A DNA stretch of 64,000 nucleotides from CAZIFG01 sp964539135 (GTDB taxonomy: Bacteria; Margulisbacteria; Marinamargulisbacteria; GCA-2716485; CAZIFG01): the NCBI GenBank assembly GCA_964539135.1, contig CAZIFG010000008.1, positions 1 through 64,000 of the forward strand, written 5' to 3'. The stretch's first letter is position 1. Each line of letters starts with the position of its first letter. The translations under genes were made by a program, and so were the position numbers. A model generated the notes under the pieces. The model did no database searches, was not told the origin of the DNA, and saw nothing but the letters and a program-made list of their open reading frames with translations. Shown here one piece after another: positions 8,054-17,640 of the stretch.

Positions 8054-9061
8054 CTATATTTGATAGTCACTTAAAAACATATTGCGAGTGTCAATGCTCA
8101 CGAAAATAGACTCTCCTTTTTTTAAGGTGTTTAAAATTGGCGTTTGAGGAGATAAGGGAATTTCGATGGTTTCGCCTTTTGTGTTTTTCACACTGACTTT
8201 TACCGCATGACCGATGTGTTTGATGCTATGAACGTGTGCTTCAAAATCGGTTTCACTGGTTTTTTTCTGATGAATAGACAAGGCGGAGGGCCTTACAAGC
8301 GCCTCTTTGGTGGTGTCGGATTCTCTGGCGTGAAATAAATGAACGTCGCCAATAAATTTGTAGACGAAGGCATCTGCAGGACGGTGATAAATTTCTTCAG
8401 GCGTTCCCACTTGAATGATTTTGCCGTGATTCATGACGACAACTCTGTCTGCCATTTCTAAGGCTTCATCTACATCATGAGTAACGAAAATACTGGTCAT
8501 ATTGAGGGTGTCATGTAAGTTTCTTAGCCAAGATCTCAGCTCTTTTCGAATATTGGTGTCGAGTGCCCCAAAAGGTTCGTCTAAAAGGAGAACTTGTGGG
8601 TTTACAGCCAGTGTTCTGGCTAGTGCTACCCGTTGTTTTTGTCCGCCGGAGAGTTGATGGGGGAATCGATCTTTAAGCCAATCGAGTTGAATGAGTTTTA
8701 ACAGTTCCATCACTTTATGGCTTATTTCTGTTTCGGAGGGTCTTTCTTTTTCGGGTAATACGCGAAGGCCGAAGGCAATGTTTTCAAAGACGCTCATGTG
8801 TCGAAATAAGGCATAATGTTGAAAAATAAAGCCAATGCCTCGGTCTTGTGCTGCTACTTTTGTGACATCTGCGTTTTCAAAATGGATTTCGCCAGAATCG
8901 GGTGTTTCTAGGCCTGCGATGGTTCTCAGTAAGGTGGTTTTTCCGGATCCTGAGGGCCCTAAAAGGGCAATAAACTCCCCTTTTTCAATGCTCAAGTGGA
9001 TGTTTTCTAAGGCCTTGAAAGTTCCGAATTGTTTAGATACAGATTGAATGCGAATGCTCAT
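8054..9061 (-). CDS. cysA: Sulfate/thiosulfate ABC transporter ATPase CysA
   Basis: The ATP-binding subunit of the SulT sulfate importer. Motifs are complete: Walker [12 protein letters not shown] (~38), Q-loop, signature [16 protein letters not shown], Walker [12 protein letters not shown] and the switch His in [11 protein letters not shown]. The ~100-residue C-terminal region resembles a TOBE-like domain ([25 protein letters not shown]). 335 residues, normal for CysA. Last gene of the minus-strand uptake operon; its end is 1 nt from the convergent CDF gene end. Confidence 0.95.
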   Translation of the reverse strand: MSIRIQSVSKQFGTFKALENIHLSIEKGEFIALLGPSGSGKTTLLRTIAGLETPDSGEIHFENADVTKVAAQDRGIGFIFQHYALFRHMSVFENIAFGLRVLPEKERPSETEISHKVMELLKLIQLDWLKDRFPHQLSGGQKQRVALARTLAVNPQVLLLDEPFGALDTNIRKELRSWLRNLHDTLNMTSIFVTHDVDEALEMADRVVVMNHGKIIQVGTPEEIYHRPADAFVYKFIGDVHLFHARESDTTKEALVRPSALSIHQKKTSETDFEAHVHSIKHIGHAVKVSVKNTKGETIEIPLSPQTPILNTLKKGESIFVSIDTRNMFLSDYQI

Positions 9062-9072
9062 GGGGACTCCTT

Positions 9073-9858
9073 TTATTTTTTTCTGTGATCCAGTGTGTAT
9101 CTTACGATAATGGAGATTAAGGCAAAACTCATCATTAAGGTGGCGATGGCGAAGGCTTGGGTAAATTCATAGTCGTTATATAAGACTTCGATGTGAAGCG
9201 GCAGCGTATTGGTATAGCCCCTAATATGACCTGAAACGGCAGATACAGCCCCAAATTCCCCCAATGCGCGCGCTGCAGTTAGGAGGCATCCATAGAGTAA
9301 GGCGGGTAAGATGTTGGGTAAGGTGATTTTTCTGAAGAGCTGCCACCCAGAAGCTCCTAAAAGATAGGCTGCTTCTTCTTCCTCACTGCCCTGTGTTTGC
9401 ATGAGGGAAATGAGCTCCCTCGCTGTAAACGGTAAGGTGATGAAGGTGGTTGCCAGTATGATAGCGATGGGGGTAAACATGACCTGAATGCCTATTTTTT
9501 CCAAGGCACTTCCGATTATGGAATGGTTGCCAAAGGTGAGTATGATGAGCATGCCTGAAATAACAGGAGAAATGGAAAAGGGTAGCTCCAAAAGGGAGAT
9601 GATGGTGTTTTTTCCTTTTATATTATATTTGGTTAAAAACCAAGCGGCGGCAATACCAAAAATGCCATTTAAGCATACAGCGGATACGATGGCGACAAGA
9701 CTGAGTTGAATGGCTGCGAGAGTGTCTGCTTGTATCCAGGCTTCCCAATAGGCAGGGATACCTTGTGAAAAAGCCTCAATAAAAATAAAGACAATGGGGA
9801 TGATCATGACCACTGTTAAAAATAAAAGTGCAAGGCTGATTAAACTCCATTTGACCAT
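9073..9858 (-). CDS. cysW: Sulfate ABC transporter permease CysW
   Basis: An inner-membrane permease subunit with six hydrophobic segments. The cytoplasmic coupling loop is [25 protein letters not shown], the conserved EAA motif of binding-protein-dependent permeases, and [18 protein letters not shown] is a CysT/CysW hallmark. The start at 9858 (MVKWSLIS) lies 1 nt after the cysT stop; the longer frame to 9915 would overlap cysT deeply. 261 residues. Confidence 0.93.
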   Translation of the reverse strand: MVKWSLISLALLFLTVVMIIPIVFIFIEAFSQGIPAYWEAWIQADTLAAIQLSLVAIVSAVCLNGIFGIAAAWFLTKYNIKGKNTIISLLELPFSISPVISGMLIILTFGNHSIIGSALEKIGIQVMFTPIAIILATTFITLPFTARELISLMQTQGSEEEEAAYLLGASGWQLFRKITLPNILPALLYGCLLTAARALGEFGAVSAVSGHIRGYTNTLPLHIEVLYNDYEFTQAFAIATLMMSFALISIIVRYTLDHRKK

Positions 9859-9859
9859 C

Positions 9860-10714
9860 TTAAGCGCCCTTTTCGGCAAAGCCGTATTTTTTGCGTTGAT
9901 AATATTGCAGCGCATTGGATAGGCCTAAGAAAAAGAAGGATAATAGGAGCATGGCGACTGCAATAATGACGGCCCCTCCGTAATTGAATTGTTCCAATTT
10001 GCTCATGATTAAAAGGGAGACCACTTCCGTTTTCATGGGCATGTTACCTGAAATGAAAATAACAGAACCATACTCCCCTAGCCCTCTGGCAAAGGCAGCT
10101 GTAAATCCGGCCAGAGCAGGTGGGATCATATTGGGCAGAATGATGCGTTTGAAGGTTTGAAAAGGTGTTGCTCCCAGTAAAGTGGCGGCTTGTTCCATTT
10201 CGGTTCCCAGCTCTTCTAAAATGGGTTCTACTTGTCGGACCACAAAGGGAATTCCGATAAAAATCATCGCTAAAATGATGCCTAAAGGGGTGTAATTTAC
10301 TTGGATTTCGAGATGCAAAAGACTTTTCCCCAGCATACTTTCGGATGCAAAGGCTGCGGTTAAGGCAATGCCTGTTACAGAGGTGGGCAGTGCGAATGGC
10401 AAATCAATGAGCATGTCTATGGCTTTTTTTCCGGGGTAGTTGTACCTGACTTGAACCCAGGCAATGAGTGTTCCAAATCCTAAATTGATGAGGGCAGCTA
10501 AAAAAGCTGTCCAGATGGTGAGGAAAAATGCGGCATGCAATCGCGAATCGTGAATTGAAAATAAAAGTTCTTGTTGGGTGACTTTTGTGAGCGCAAATCC
10601 TAGAAATAAGAGCGGCAATACCAGTAATAAAAATAGGTACCCTATTGTGATACTGCCGGAAAGTCGTTTTCCCGGCAGTTCAAAGGTTTTTTTTATGGGG
10701 TTATTTGCCTTCAT
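9860..10714 (-). CDS. cysT: Sulfate ABC transporter permease CysT (CysU)
   Basis: The partner permease of Cys[16 protein letters not shown], the EAA loop [21 protein letters not shown] and [15 protein letters not shown] match CysT closely. The start is ambiguous: ATG 10714 (MKANNPIKK) or 10723 (MPFMKAN); both overlap the sbp stop by 14-23 nt, suggesting translational coupling. The frame remains open to 10789 but that extension is within sbp. About 284 residues, six membrane spans. Confidence 0.93.
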   Translation of the reverse strand: MKANNPIKKTFELPGKRLSGSITIGYLFLLLVLPLLFLGFALTKVTQQELLFSIHDSRLHAAFFLTIWTAFLAALINLGFGTLIAWVQVRYNYPGKKAIDMLIDLPFALPTSVTGIALTAAFASESMLGKSLLHLEIQVNYTPLGIILAMIFIGIPFVVRQVEPILEELGTEMEQAATLLGATPFQTFKRIILPNMIPPALAGFTAAFARGLGEYGSVIFISGNMPMKTEVVSLLIMSKLEQFNYGGAVIIAVAMLLLSFFFLGLSNALQYYQRKKYGFAEKGA

Positions 10715-11744
10715 AAATGGCATCGAAAATTTTTCCATCGTTAAAGAATTTATCCTGAACTGCTTCCCAATTTTTACCCACACTTTCAAGTGTGATGGTG
10801 TTTATTTGAGGGAATTGATTCTGATATTTTGCTTGAATTTCTGTGTTTTGTACACGGTAAAAATTTTGAGCGGCAATTTCTTGACCTTCTTTACTATATA
10901 AATGATCTAAGTAGGCTTTGGCCACTTCTGTGGTCCCTTTTTTAGTTGTAACACCATCCACCCACGTGACAGTAGGTTCTGCGACAATAGAAAGAGATGG
11001 ATAGATAATTTCATAGTCATTTTTACCCAATTCATGTGTGGTGAGTAAGGCCTCATTTTCCCAGGTGATTAAAACATCGCCTATGCCTCTTTTGACAAAG
11101 GTTGTGGTAGATCCTCTGGCACCAGAATCTAGAACGGGCACATTTTTATAGAGCTGGCTTACAAATTGAGTGGCTTTTGACTCACTACCTAAAGTTTGGA
11201 TCGCATAAGCCCAGGCGGCTAAGAAGTTCCATCTTGCGCCTCCGGATGTTTTGGGATTTGGGGTAATCACTTTGATGTTGGGTTTCACCAAGTCGGACCA
11301 GTCTTTAATGGCTTTTGGATTGCCTTTTCGCACTAAAAACACGATGGTAGAGGTATAAGGGGCACTGTTATGCGGTAATCGACTTTGCCAATTTTGAGGC
11401 AGTTTTTGTGTTTTTGTGGCAATGGCATCTATGTCGTAGGCGAGTGCTAGCGTCACGACATCGGCAGAGAGTCCATCAATAACAGATCGGGCTTGTTTTC
11501 CAGATCCGCCGTGAGATTGTTGAATTTCAATCTTTTGACCTGTTTTTTCTGCCCAAAACCGTATGAATTCTTTGTTGTATTGTTTGTACAGTTCTCGTGT
11601 GGGGTCATAAGATACGTTTAACAATGTCAGTGTTTTTTCAGCTGATGCGTCTTTTTGATTGAAGGTATGAACGCCAGTATAAATTCCAATCGCAATGGCA
11701 GCGATGAGGGCTATTTTGACGGGTGTTTTTTGGATGAATGACAT
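10701..11744 (-). CDS. sbp: Periplasmic sulfate-binding protein
   Basis: A 347-residue solute-binding protein of the Sbp/CysP family. The N-terminus has a hydrophobic signal ([17 protein letters not shown]) without a lipobox. Family motifs are [61 protein letters not shown] and LITWENEA. It delivers sulfate (or thiosulfate) to CysTWA. Order after the porin gene, with 10 nt between. Whether thiosulfate is preferred cannot be told. Confidence 0.95.
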   Translation of the reverse strand: MSFIQKTPVKIALIAAIAIGIYTGVHTFNQKDASAEKTLTLLNVSYDPTRELYKQYNKEFIRFWAEKTGQKIEIQQSHGGSGKQARSVIDGLSADVVTLALAYDIDAIATKTQKLPQNWQSRLPHNSAPYTSTIVFLVRKGNPKAIKDWSDLVKPNIKVITPNPKTSGGARWNFLAAWAYAIQTLGSESKATQFVSQLYKNVPVLDSGARGSTTTFVKRGIGDVLITWENEALLTTHELGKNDYEIIYPSLSIVAEPTVTWVDGVTTKKGTTEVAKAYLDHLYSKEGQEIAAQNFYRVQNTEIQAKYQNQFPQINTITLESVGKNWEAVQDKFFNDGKIFDAIYEGK

Positions 11745-11754
11745 GTGTTTCTCC

Positions 11755-12933
11755 TTAGAACTTAATTTGAGAGCGAATTAGGGTCAGGGTTTGCCTGGAT
11801 TCTGATTCGTTTTTGTTAATACGATGAAGTTGCTCTACAGCGAGCGTCCATTGAACGTTCTGGCTCCAAATCCAATTGATACTGGCGCCATATTGCTTCA
11901 TCTCTTTAGCCTGATCAGTGGCTACGAGTGTTCCAAAGGCTTCATTATCAAAGCGCAGGGAGCTTGCTCTTAATCCAATTTGTATGGCACCTAATCCTTT
12001 TCCGGATTTAAACGGGAGTTTAGGGGTAATGCTGCCATAGCTGGCATTTTCTCCTGTTAGTATGTATTGAAAGGACAGTTGCCAGGCTTCGTTTTTAGCA
12101 TTTATAGCGTCGCTTCCGTTGGATAATTCTTGGGCGGATATGGCATATTCTCCCATTAGCCCAAAGGGGCCTTTATAATAATAACTTTGAGGCACAATTC
12201 TGTATCCAGTGCCATTGGTGTAGGTGGTGTTTTTATATGTAAAAAAGGATCCATATCCAGGATAGGTATAGGTGGTTATCCCTGTTCCTGTGGCTGTGGC
12301 ATTGCCTGTTTTTTGTTCTAGGTTTCCGCCAATCCCGATTCCAAAACGTTCATTTTTTTGATTTAGAGGGGTTAGGAAAAACCGACCAGCAAGGGATTGG
12401 GATTTGTTGGATTCTGTGTCCGCATTTTGTCCGTCGGAGGCCCCAATAAACAAGCCCAGATTGAGCTCTTGGGTTGGTGTTTTTTGGATATATTGGATCC
12501 CACTGTCTCGATTGGGTATTAAATAGGTTGTGAACCCAAACTCCGGTAAGAGTAAATTGGAATTTACTTGAAGGCGTTCTAATCCAATGGGTGATTTTGT
12601 TTTACCGATTCGGAGCCATTCTTTGGGTGTGAGCTTTAGGTCTATGTATCCATCTAAAAGCGTTGCGCTGCCATCGTCATATTTTATATTGATTTTGTAG
12701 CTAATTTCCTCTGTTATACTGCCTTTGAACTCTGTTCGTAGTCTTCGAATGCCAATAGTTTTTTCTGTGAAACCACTGATGCCTATGTCATATTGAAAAA
12801 ATCCGCCAAATTCGATATTTCCAAGGCTTTTTATGGGTGTTTCGGGTTTAAATTCCATGGCGTGTAGGGTGGATATTCCCATGAGTATGGGGATGAGTCC
12901 TGCTTTAAATCTTATTTTTTTTCTATATGACAT
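11755..12933 (-). CDS. OprO/OprP-like anion-selective porin
   Basis: A signal peptide ([25 protein letters not shown]) precedes a ~370-residue beta-barrel of the phosphate-selective porin O/P family: [49 protein letters not shown] and the strand-rich C-terminus ending SQIKF. The start at 12933 overlaps the Rrf2 gene stop by 11 nt; the frame upstream to 13005 is inside rrf2. Placement between an Rrf2 regulator and sbp-cysTWA suggests it passes sulfate across the outer membrane. The anion preference is inferred from context only. Confidence 0.85.
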   Translation of the reverse strand: MSYRKKIRFKAGLIPILMGISTLHAMEFKPETPIKSLGNIEFGGFFQYDIGISGFTEKTIGIRRLRTEFKGSITEEISYKINIKYDDGSATLLDGYIDLKLTPKEWLRIGKTKSPIGLERLQVNSNLLLPEFGFTTYLIPNRDSGIQYIQKTPTQELNLGLFIGASDGQNADTESNKSQSLAGRFFLTPLNQKNERFGIGIGGNLEQKTGNATATGTGITTYTYPGYGSFFTYKNTTYTNGTGYRIVPQSYYYKGPFGLMGEYAISAQELSNGSDAINAKNEAWQLSFQYILTGENASYGSITPKLPFKSGKGLGAIQIGLRASSLRFDNEAFGTLVATDQAKEMKQYGASINWIWSQNVQWTLAVEQLHRINKNESESRQTLTLIRSQIKF

Positions 12934-13390
12934 AATGGTACCCTTTTGACTGTAAGATATCGAGTTGGGTTTCTTTTTCAAGTAAGTCCTTAAGGCTTGT
13001 GCCATCTAAAATTTTGGCAGTTTGATCCCTGACTTCTTTAAATAAACGGTTGATGCTACATGTTTGTTCGTTTCTACAGTGGGAACAGGATTCGTACGCC
13101 ATTTTGCTGACGCATGGGATGAGTGCGAGTGGTCCGTCTAGGGTTCTGATGACAGATCCTACATAAATTGTTTCAGGAGATTTTGATAAATAATAGCCCC
13201 CACCCTTTCCCATTTTGCTGTTGATGATGCCGGTTTGCTTGATTTCAACTAAAATGGATTCGATGAATTTTTTGGGAAGTTTTGTGTCTTCGATGAGTTT
13301 TTTTACTAAAACAGGATTTTCAGGACGTGCGTCATGCTTTCCAAGATAAAGGAGTGCTTTGAGTGCATAGTATGATTTTTTAGATAACAT
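12923..13390 (-). CDS. Rrf2-family regulator with cysteine cluster (sulfate uptake)
   Basis: A 155-residue winged-helix regulator (MLSKKSYYALKALLYL; recognition helix near PKKFIESILVEIK; wing GKGGGYYLSK). It has four C-terminal cysteines, C93, C102, C105 and C111, resembling the Fe-S-binding Cys cluster of IscR/NsrR types, although the spacing differs from IscR. It is the first gene of the porin-sbp-cysTWA operon and its promoter carries an inverted repeat, so autoregulation and sulfur or redox control are likely. A second Rrf2 gene at 54776 lacks this cluster. Confidence 0.9.
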   Translation of the reverse strand: MLSKKSYYALKALLYLGKHDARPENPVLVKKLIEDTKLPKKFIESILVEIKQTGIINSKMGKGGGYYLSKSPETIYVGSVIRTLDGPLALIPCVSKMAYESCSHCRNEQTCSINRLFKEVRDQTAKILDGTSLKDLLEKETQLDILQSKGYHYVI

Positions 13391-13407
13391 ATTTAAACTC
13401 CAATTAT

Positions 13408-13450
13408 TCTATAGGTGTTATAGATTATTATTTTTTTATTTTTATGTCAA
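13408..13450 (-). promoter_or_regulatory. Promoter with Rrf2-type operator
   Basis: On the minus strand TTGACA (13445-13450) is followed after 17 nt by TAATCT (13422-13427). The inverted repeat TCTATA-ggtgt-TATAGA (13408-13424) overlaps the -10 box, as expected for an autorepressed Rrf2 gene whose ATG is at 13390. Which protein binds it is inferred. Confidence 0.6.
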
Positions 13451-13537
13451 CGGTATTTATGATTTCTAGAATTGGACATATTTTACTGTGACAGGTATAC
13501 TTTTTTAATTATTCGGGTCTATACAAAAGGTTGAAAT

Positions 13538-14176
13538 ATGAAAAGTTATTACGATTTACTTCAAAATAATAAAGAGTGGGTTAAAGAAACGCTGAGCGAT
13601 TCGCCTGATTTTTTTGAGCATTTGTCTAAAGGTCAAAATCCGCCTTTTCTTTTGATTGGTTGCTCAGACAGTCGTAAACCTTTAGATACGATTACAAAAG
13701 CGAAACCTGGGGAGCTTTTTATTCATCGTAATATTGCCAATCAAGTGTCTTTAACGGATATTAATTTGTTGTCTGTTTTGGAGTTTGCAGTAGAAGTTTT
13801 AAAGGTGAGACATGTTGTGGTGTGTGGTCATTATGGGTGTGGTGGTATAGAATCTGCTATTTCTGGTACAGCGCCAGGTCTTGTGAGTAACTGGATTGCT
13901 AGTGTCAGGGATCTTTATTTACGCAATAAAGCGGCCTTGGATCTTCTTCCAAATCCCCAAGATAGAGTGGACCGTTTAGCAGATATGAACGTCATTCATC
14001 AGGTTGAAACCTTGTGTAAGACTTCTATTTTTCACAAGGCTTTTGAATCCGGTGTATACCCTCTTTTACATGGGTGGGTTTTTAATATTTATTCGGGTTA
14101 TGTAGAAGAGCTTCCTTTGCCTCTTTCTGATTGGAAACGAGATGGGCTTATTCCCAGTGATTATCCAGTAAAATAA
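13538..14176 (+). CDS. Beta-class carbonic anhydrase
   Basis: Interconverts CO2 and bicarbonate. 212 residues with the beta-CA zinc ligands C42 (GCSDSRK), H98 and C101 (VVCGHYGCGG), and the catalytic Asp44-Arg46 dyad. The TRIP-like tail (WVFNIYSGYVEELPL) is also typical. It is divergent from the sulfate-uptake operon; a TATACT box near 13493 with TTGGAC about 18 nt upstream may drive it. Probably supplies bicarbonate to carboxylases. Confidence 0.94.
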   Translation: MKSYYDLLQNNKEWVKETLSDSPDFFEHLSKGQNPPFLLIGCSDSRKPLDTITKAKPGELFIHRNIANQVSLTDINLLSVLEFAVEVLKVRHVVVCGHYGCGGIESAISGTAPGLVSNWIASVRDLYLRNKAALDLLPNPQDRVDRLADMNVIHQVETLCKTSIFHKAFESGVYPLLHGWVFNIYSGYVEELPLPLSDWKRDGLIPSDYPVK

Positions 14177-14246
14177 GATTTGTATTGGGTTTTGTGGCCT
14201 TAATATTCCCTTGTCTATTTAGCTAAAATACAGTACTTTACGTGTC

Positions 14247-15842
14247 ATGATAAATGTTGTTGATGTTCGTTTGCAATTTGGTGGCCAACTTCTTTTTGAT
14301 GAGGTCAATGTTAAATTTACCCAAGGCAACTGTTATGGTCTGATTGGGGCGAATGGCGCTGGTAAATCTACCTTTATGAAAATTTTGTCTGGGGACATTG
14401 AACCCAATAAAGGGGAAGTGATTGTAGAGCCCAATAAACGAATCTCTACCCTTAAGCAAGATCAATTTGCTTTTGATGCCTTTACGGTCCTTCAAACTGT
14501 TTTAATGGGGCATAAACCTTTGTGTGCCATTATGGAAGAGCGCGATGCCCTGTATGCTAAAGCTGATTTTACAGATGAAGATGGTCTTCGTGCAGGTGAA
14601 TTGGAAGACTTATTTGCCCAAATGGATGGTTATAATGCCGAATCGGCAGCATCTATTTTATTGTCTCAGTTGGAGTTTCCAGAGTCTTTGCATCATAGTT
14701 TGATGTCTGAGTTGGAGCCCTCTCAAAAAATTAAAGTGTTGCTCGCACAGGCTTTATTTGGGAATCCAGATATTTTACTTCTAGATGAGCCTACCAACCA
14801 TTTGGATCATGCCAGTATTGTTTGGTTGGAAGATTTTTTATTGAATTTTCAAAATACAGTGATTGTGATTTCTCATGATCGGCATTTTTTGAATACGGTT
14901 TGCACGCATATTGCGGATTTAGATTATAAGAAATTGCGCATTTTTGTGGGTAATTATGATTTTTGGTATCAATCGAGCCAATTGATTATGTCTCAGAAAC
15001 GCGATACCAATAAGAAAAATGAAGATCGCATTAAAGAGTTGGAAGAATTTGTGCGCCGTTTTAGTGCGAATGCGTCTAAATCCAAACAAGCGACCTCTCG
15101 TAAAAAACTCATTGAAAAGTTAAAACCTGAAGAACTTCCTGTTTCTTCTCGAAAATCTCCTTTTATTGGCTTTAAAGCTCAACGCCCTTGTGGCGATATT
15201 ATTTTAGATGTTGTGGGCTTAAATGCCACTGTTGAAGGAGTTCCGCTTCTTAAAAATATTCACTTGGAAATTCGACCTGGTGATAAAATTGCTTTTGTTG
15301 GGTCTAATAATTTGGCTATTACCACTTTTTTTGATTTGATTTCGGGTAAAATTCAACCAGATTCTGGCAAAATAACCTGGGGTAGCACGATTACCTTTGA
15401 TTATATGCCCACCGATAATTCAGAATTTTTTAAAAGCAGCCTGCCCCTTTTGGATTGGCTTAGACAGTTTACAACCAGTAATGATGAACATTATTTAAGA
15501 GGCTTTTTAGGACGTATGTTGTTTTCAGGTGAGGAGTGTTTTAAAAAGGTGTCTGTTCTTTCTGGGGGTGAGAAAGCGAGGTGTATGTTTTCGAAACTTA
15601 TGCTTGCAGAACCGAATGTTTTGATTATGGATGAACCTACTAACCATTTGGACTTGGAATCTATTAGTGCCTTGAATGAAGGGATGGCACAATTCAAAGA
15701 AGTGATTTTATTTTCTTCTCATGATCATCAATTGGTTCAATCGGTTGCCAACCGCATTGTGGAGTTTCATGCAGATGGTAGTATGACAGCTAAGTTATGT
15801 ACGTTTGAAGAATATCTAGCCTCTAAATCTGTAAATAAATAA
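14247..15842 (+). CDS. ABC-F protein, YbiT-like, second P-loop degenerate
   Basis: A 531-residue tandem ATPase of the ABC-F family (ribosome-associated translation factors), closest in layout to YbiT. NBD1 has Walker A GANGAGKSTF (~34), Walker B DILLLDEPTNHLD and switch His; its signature is replaced by SELEPSQK, comparable to YbiT. The linker contains RRFSANASKSKQATSRKK. NBD2 keeps the signature VLSGGEKAR and Walker B VLIMDEPTNHLD, but Walker A is GSNNLAITTF (~351), lacking the invariant Lys. ATP use at one site is therefore doubtful. No SD; TTGTCT (14211), 17 nt, TACTTT (14234) ends 7 nt before ATG: probably leaderless. Confidence 0.92.
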   Translation: MINVVDVRLQFGGQLLFDEVNVKFTQGNCYGLIGANGAGKSTFMKILSGDIEPNKGEVIVEPNKRISTLKQDQFAFDAFTVLQTVLMGHKPLCAIMEERDALYAKADFTDEDGLRAGELEDLFAQMDGYNAESAASILLSQLEFPESLHHSLMSELEPSQKIKVLLAQALFGNPDILLLDEPTNHLDHASIVWLEDFLLNFQNTVIVISHDRHFLNTVCTHIADLDYKKLRIFVGNYDFWYQSSQLIMSQKRDTNKKNEDRIKELEEFVRRFSANASKSKQATSRKKLIEKLKPEELPVSSRKSPFIGFKAQRPCGDIILDVVGLNATVEGVPLLKNIHLEIRPGDKIAFVGSNNLAITTFFDLISGKIQPDSGKITWGSTITFDYMPTDNSEFFKSSLPLLDWLRQFTTSNDEHYLRGFLGRMLFSGEECFKKVSVLSGGEKARCMFSKLMLAEPNVLIMDEPTNHLDLESISALNEGMAQFKEVILFSSHDHQLVQSVANRIVEFHADGSMTAKLCTFEEYLASKSVNK

Positions 15843-15912
15843 TGTTTATTATATCTTAAATTAGGGTACTTATTATCGGGTAAGGACTATTTGTTGCCTG
15901 GGGGGGGCGTCT

Positions 15913-16302
15913 ATGTACCAATTGAGTAAATATTTAGATTCTGATCTTGCCCTTTGTTTTTCTGTTCATATTCAGATGGGGACACGAAAATTTTTAAGGT
16001 ATTTATCTCGCTTTCCACGTGCCATTAATGACCATGTTCGGGAATTGGTTCAATCTAAGCGTTTCTTGTCTCGGTTTATTTTGCCGAATAATGAAGGTGT
16101 TTTAAAGTTTTTTATTCAAAATAATCATATTGATGTGGCTTATGAATCGTCGCCTTCTCGAGTGCGAAATTCTCGCTATCATTCTTTTGCGCCGTTTTTA
16201 GATGTGGAATTGGATAAAGATGAAAAAGAACGCCATTTAATTCGTTCTATTTTAACGTGTCAAAATTTAGATTCTATGATAGAATCGGGGCATGAAAAAT
16301 AA
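15913..16302 (+). CDS. Unknown 129-aa protein, first in lipid operon
   Basis: Not recognised. Soluble, mixed alpha/beta composition, basic in the first half (KFLRYLSRFPR, LVQSKRFLSR) and acidic near the end (DVELDKDEKERH). A G-rich Shine-Dalgarno (gggggggcg) precedes the ATG. Its end overlaps the next gene by 11 nt, so it is the first member of the tightly coupled operon running to 21238. Confidence 0.7.
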   Translation: MYQLSKYLDSDLALCFSVHIQMGTRKFLRYLSRFPRAINDHVRELVQSKRFLSRFILPNNEGVLKFFIQNNHIDVAYESSPSRVRNSRYHSFAPFLDVELDKDEKERHLIRSILTCQNLDSMIESGHEK

Positions 16303-16810
16303 TCAGGTTATTCCACTTATATTAGGTGTTTCTTTTGCAGCTATTTTGTTCTTATTTTGGATTATCTATAAAGTGTCCATTGTGATTTCATTGGATTTGT
16401 CCTGGATGCCTTCTTTTAATGCGGCGATGAATGCTTCCTCTGCTATTTGTTTATCGATGGGGCTTCTTGCCATTCGTTCGGGAAGTCCGGAGCGTCATAG
16501 TCGCTGGATGATGAGTGCTTTTGCCTTTTCATTTTTATTTTTAGTGGGCTATATTGCCTATCATTCCTTTCATGGAGATACCTTGTTTTTAAGAATGGGG
16601 CTTATTCGTTGGGTTTATTTTTCTATTCTTATTTCTCATATTTTGTCTACTTTTTTTGGCTTGCCGCTTATTTTAATTACAGGCTATTTTGCCATGACAC
16701 GTCAATTTGAATGGCATAAAAAATTAGCGCGGTTTACCTTTCCTATTTGGATGTATATGTCTGTGACAGGTGTCATTCTGTTTTGTTTTTTAAGATGGTT
16801 AAACGTCTAA
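16292..16810 (+). CDS. DUF420 integral membrane protein
   Basis: 172 residues with four to five hydrophobic segments. The order PSFNAAMNASSAICLSMGL, HSRWMMSAFAFSFLFLVGYIAYHSFHG, ILISHILSTFFGLPLILITGY and HKKLARFTFPIWMYMSVTGV is the DUF420 pattern, with conserved membrane His residues. Some DUF420 proteins (CtaM) act in haem-copper oxidase maturation; no oxidase genes are in this window, so its role here is open. Confidence 0.85.
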   Translation: MKNNQVIPLILGVSFAAILFLFWIIYKVSIVISLDLSWMPSFNAAMNASSAICLSMGLLAIRSGSPERHSRWMMSAFAFSFLFLVGYIAYHSFHGDTLFLRMGLIRWVYFSILISHILSTFFGLPLILITGYFAMTRQFEWHKKLARFTFPIWMYMSVTGVILFCFLRWLNV

Positions 16811-16830
16811 TTTTATGATAGAGTCAAACC

Positions 16831-17640
16831 ATGCTTTCTTATACTCAAGCTTTATCCGAGGTCTCTTTTAAGCCCTCTCTTTTTTTTATTCAAAAAGGAA
16901 AATATGATATCCGAATGGTGGAATCTTCTGCTGAATTGGATGCGGTTTTAAGCTTACGTTATCAAGTATTTAATTTGGAACTCGAAGAAGGTCTCGCCTC
17001 TTCTGTTTCTATTCAGCGGGATTTTGATCGATATGACCCTGTTTGTGACCATATCATTGTGATTGATCGCGAGATTAACCAAATTGTTGGCACCTATCGC
17101 ATTCAAACTTATGAGATGGCTCAAACTCATTTTGGATTTTATTCTGCGAATGAGTTTTCTTTTGATCGTTTTCCAAAAGATGATTTAATGCTTAGTGTTG
17201 AAATTGGGCGTGCTTGCATTGATAAGTCGTATCGCAATGGGCGTGTTTTGTTTTTAATTTGGAATGGCATTTTTGAGTATGTGACGTATTACAAAAAACG
17301 CTTTATTTTTGGGTGTTCTTCTATTTCTTCCCAATCTAAGGATGTGGCCATTTCTGCAATGGCCTATTTGTTACAGTCGGATTATGTCGATTTTAATCAT
17401 CCCGTAGACCCTTTGCCCGCCTTTCAATTTATTTCTCAGGAAGAGGTGGATGCGGCGCCTTCTGAAACGGCAAAAATTCCCAGTTTATTTAAAATTTATT
17501 TGGAATTTGGGGCTAAAATATGCGGATTACCTGCGATTGATCGGGAATTTCAAACCATTGATTTTTTAACCTTGGTGACCACACAACATATTGATTCAAG
17601 TATGGAGTCTTTAGTCGATGCTAAACAAAAACTTAAGTAA
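16831..17640 (+). CDS. olsB: OlsB-like N-acyltransferase (ornithine lipid step 1)
   Basis: A GNAT-fold enzyme of the OlsB/hemolysin-like acetyltransferase family (Acetyltransf_5), which transfers a 3-hydroxyacyl group from ACP to ornithine. Diagnostic segments: IRMVESSAELDAVLSLRYQVF, DHIIVID..., VGTYRIQ, SVEIGRACIDKSYRNGRVLFLIW and the FGCSSI strand. 269 residues, within family range. The 3' end overlaps an acyl-phosphate acyltransferase gene by 23 nt, the classic olsB-olsA pairing, which strengthens the call. The amino acid acceptor cannot be proven from sequence. Confidence 0.85.
   Translation: MLSYTQALSEVSFKPSLFFIQKGKYDIRMVESSAELDAVLSLRYQVFNLELEEGLASSVSIQRDFDRYDPVCDHIIVIDREINQIVGTYRIQTYEMAQTHFGFYSANEFSFDRFPKDDLMLSVEIGRACIDKSYRNGRVLFLIWNGIFEYVTYYKKRFIFGCSSISSQSKDVAISAMAYLLQSDYVDFNHPVDPLPAFQFISQEEVDAAPSETAKIPSLFKIYLEFGAKICGLPAIDREFQTIDFLTLVTTQHIDSSMESLVDAKQKLK

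Noticed and set aside
12923..13390. IscR of an isc operon
   Set aside because: No isc or suf genes nearby, and the Cys spacing differs from IscR; the downstream genes are for sulfate uptake.
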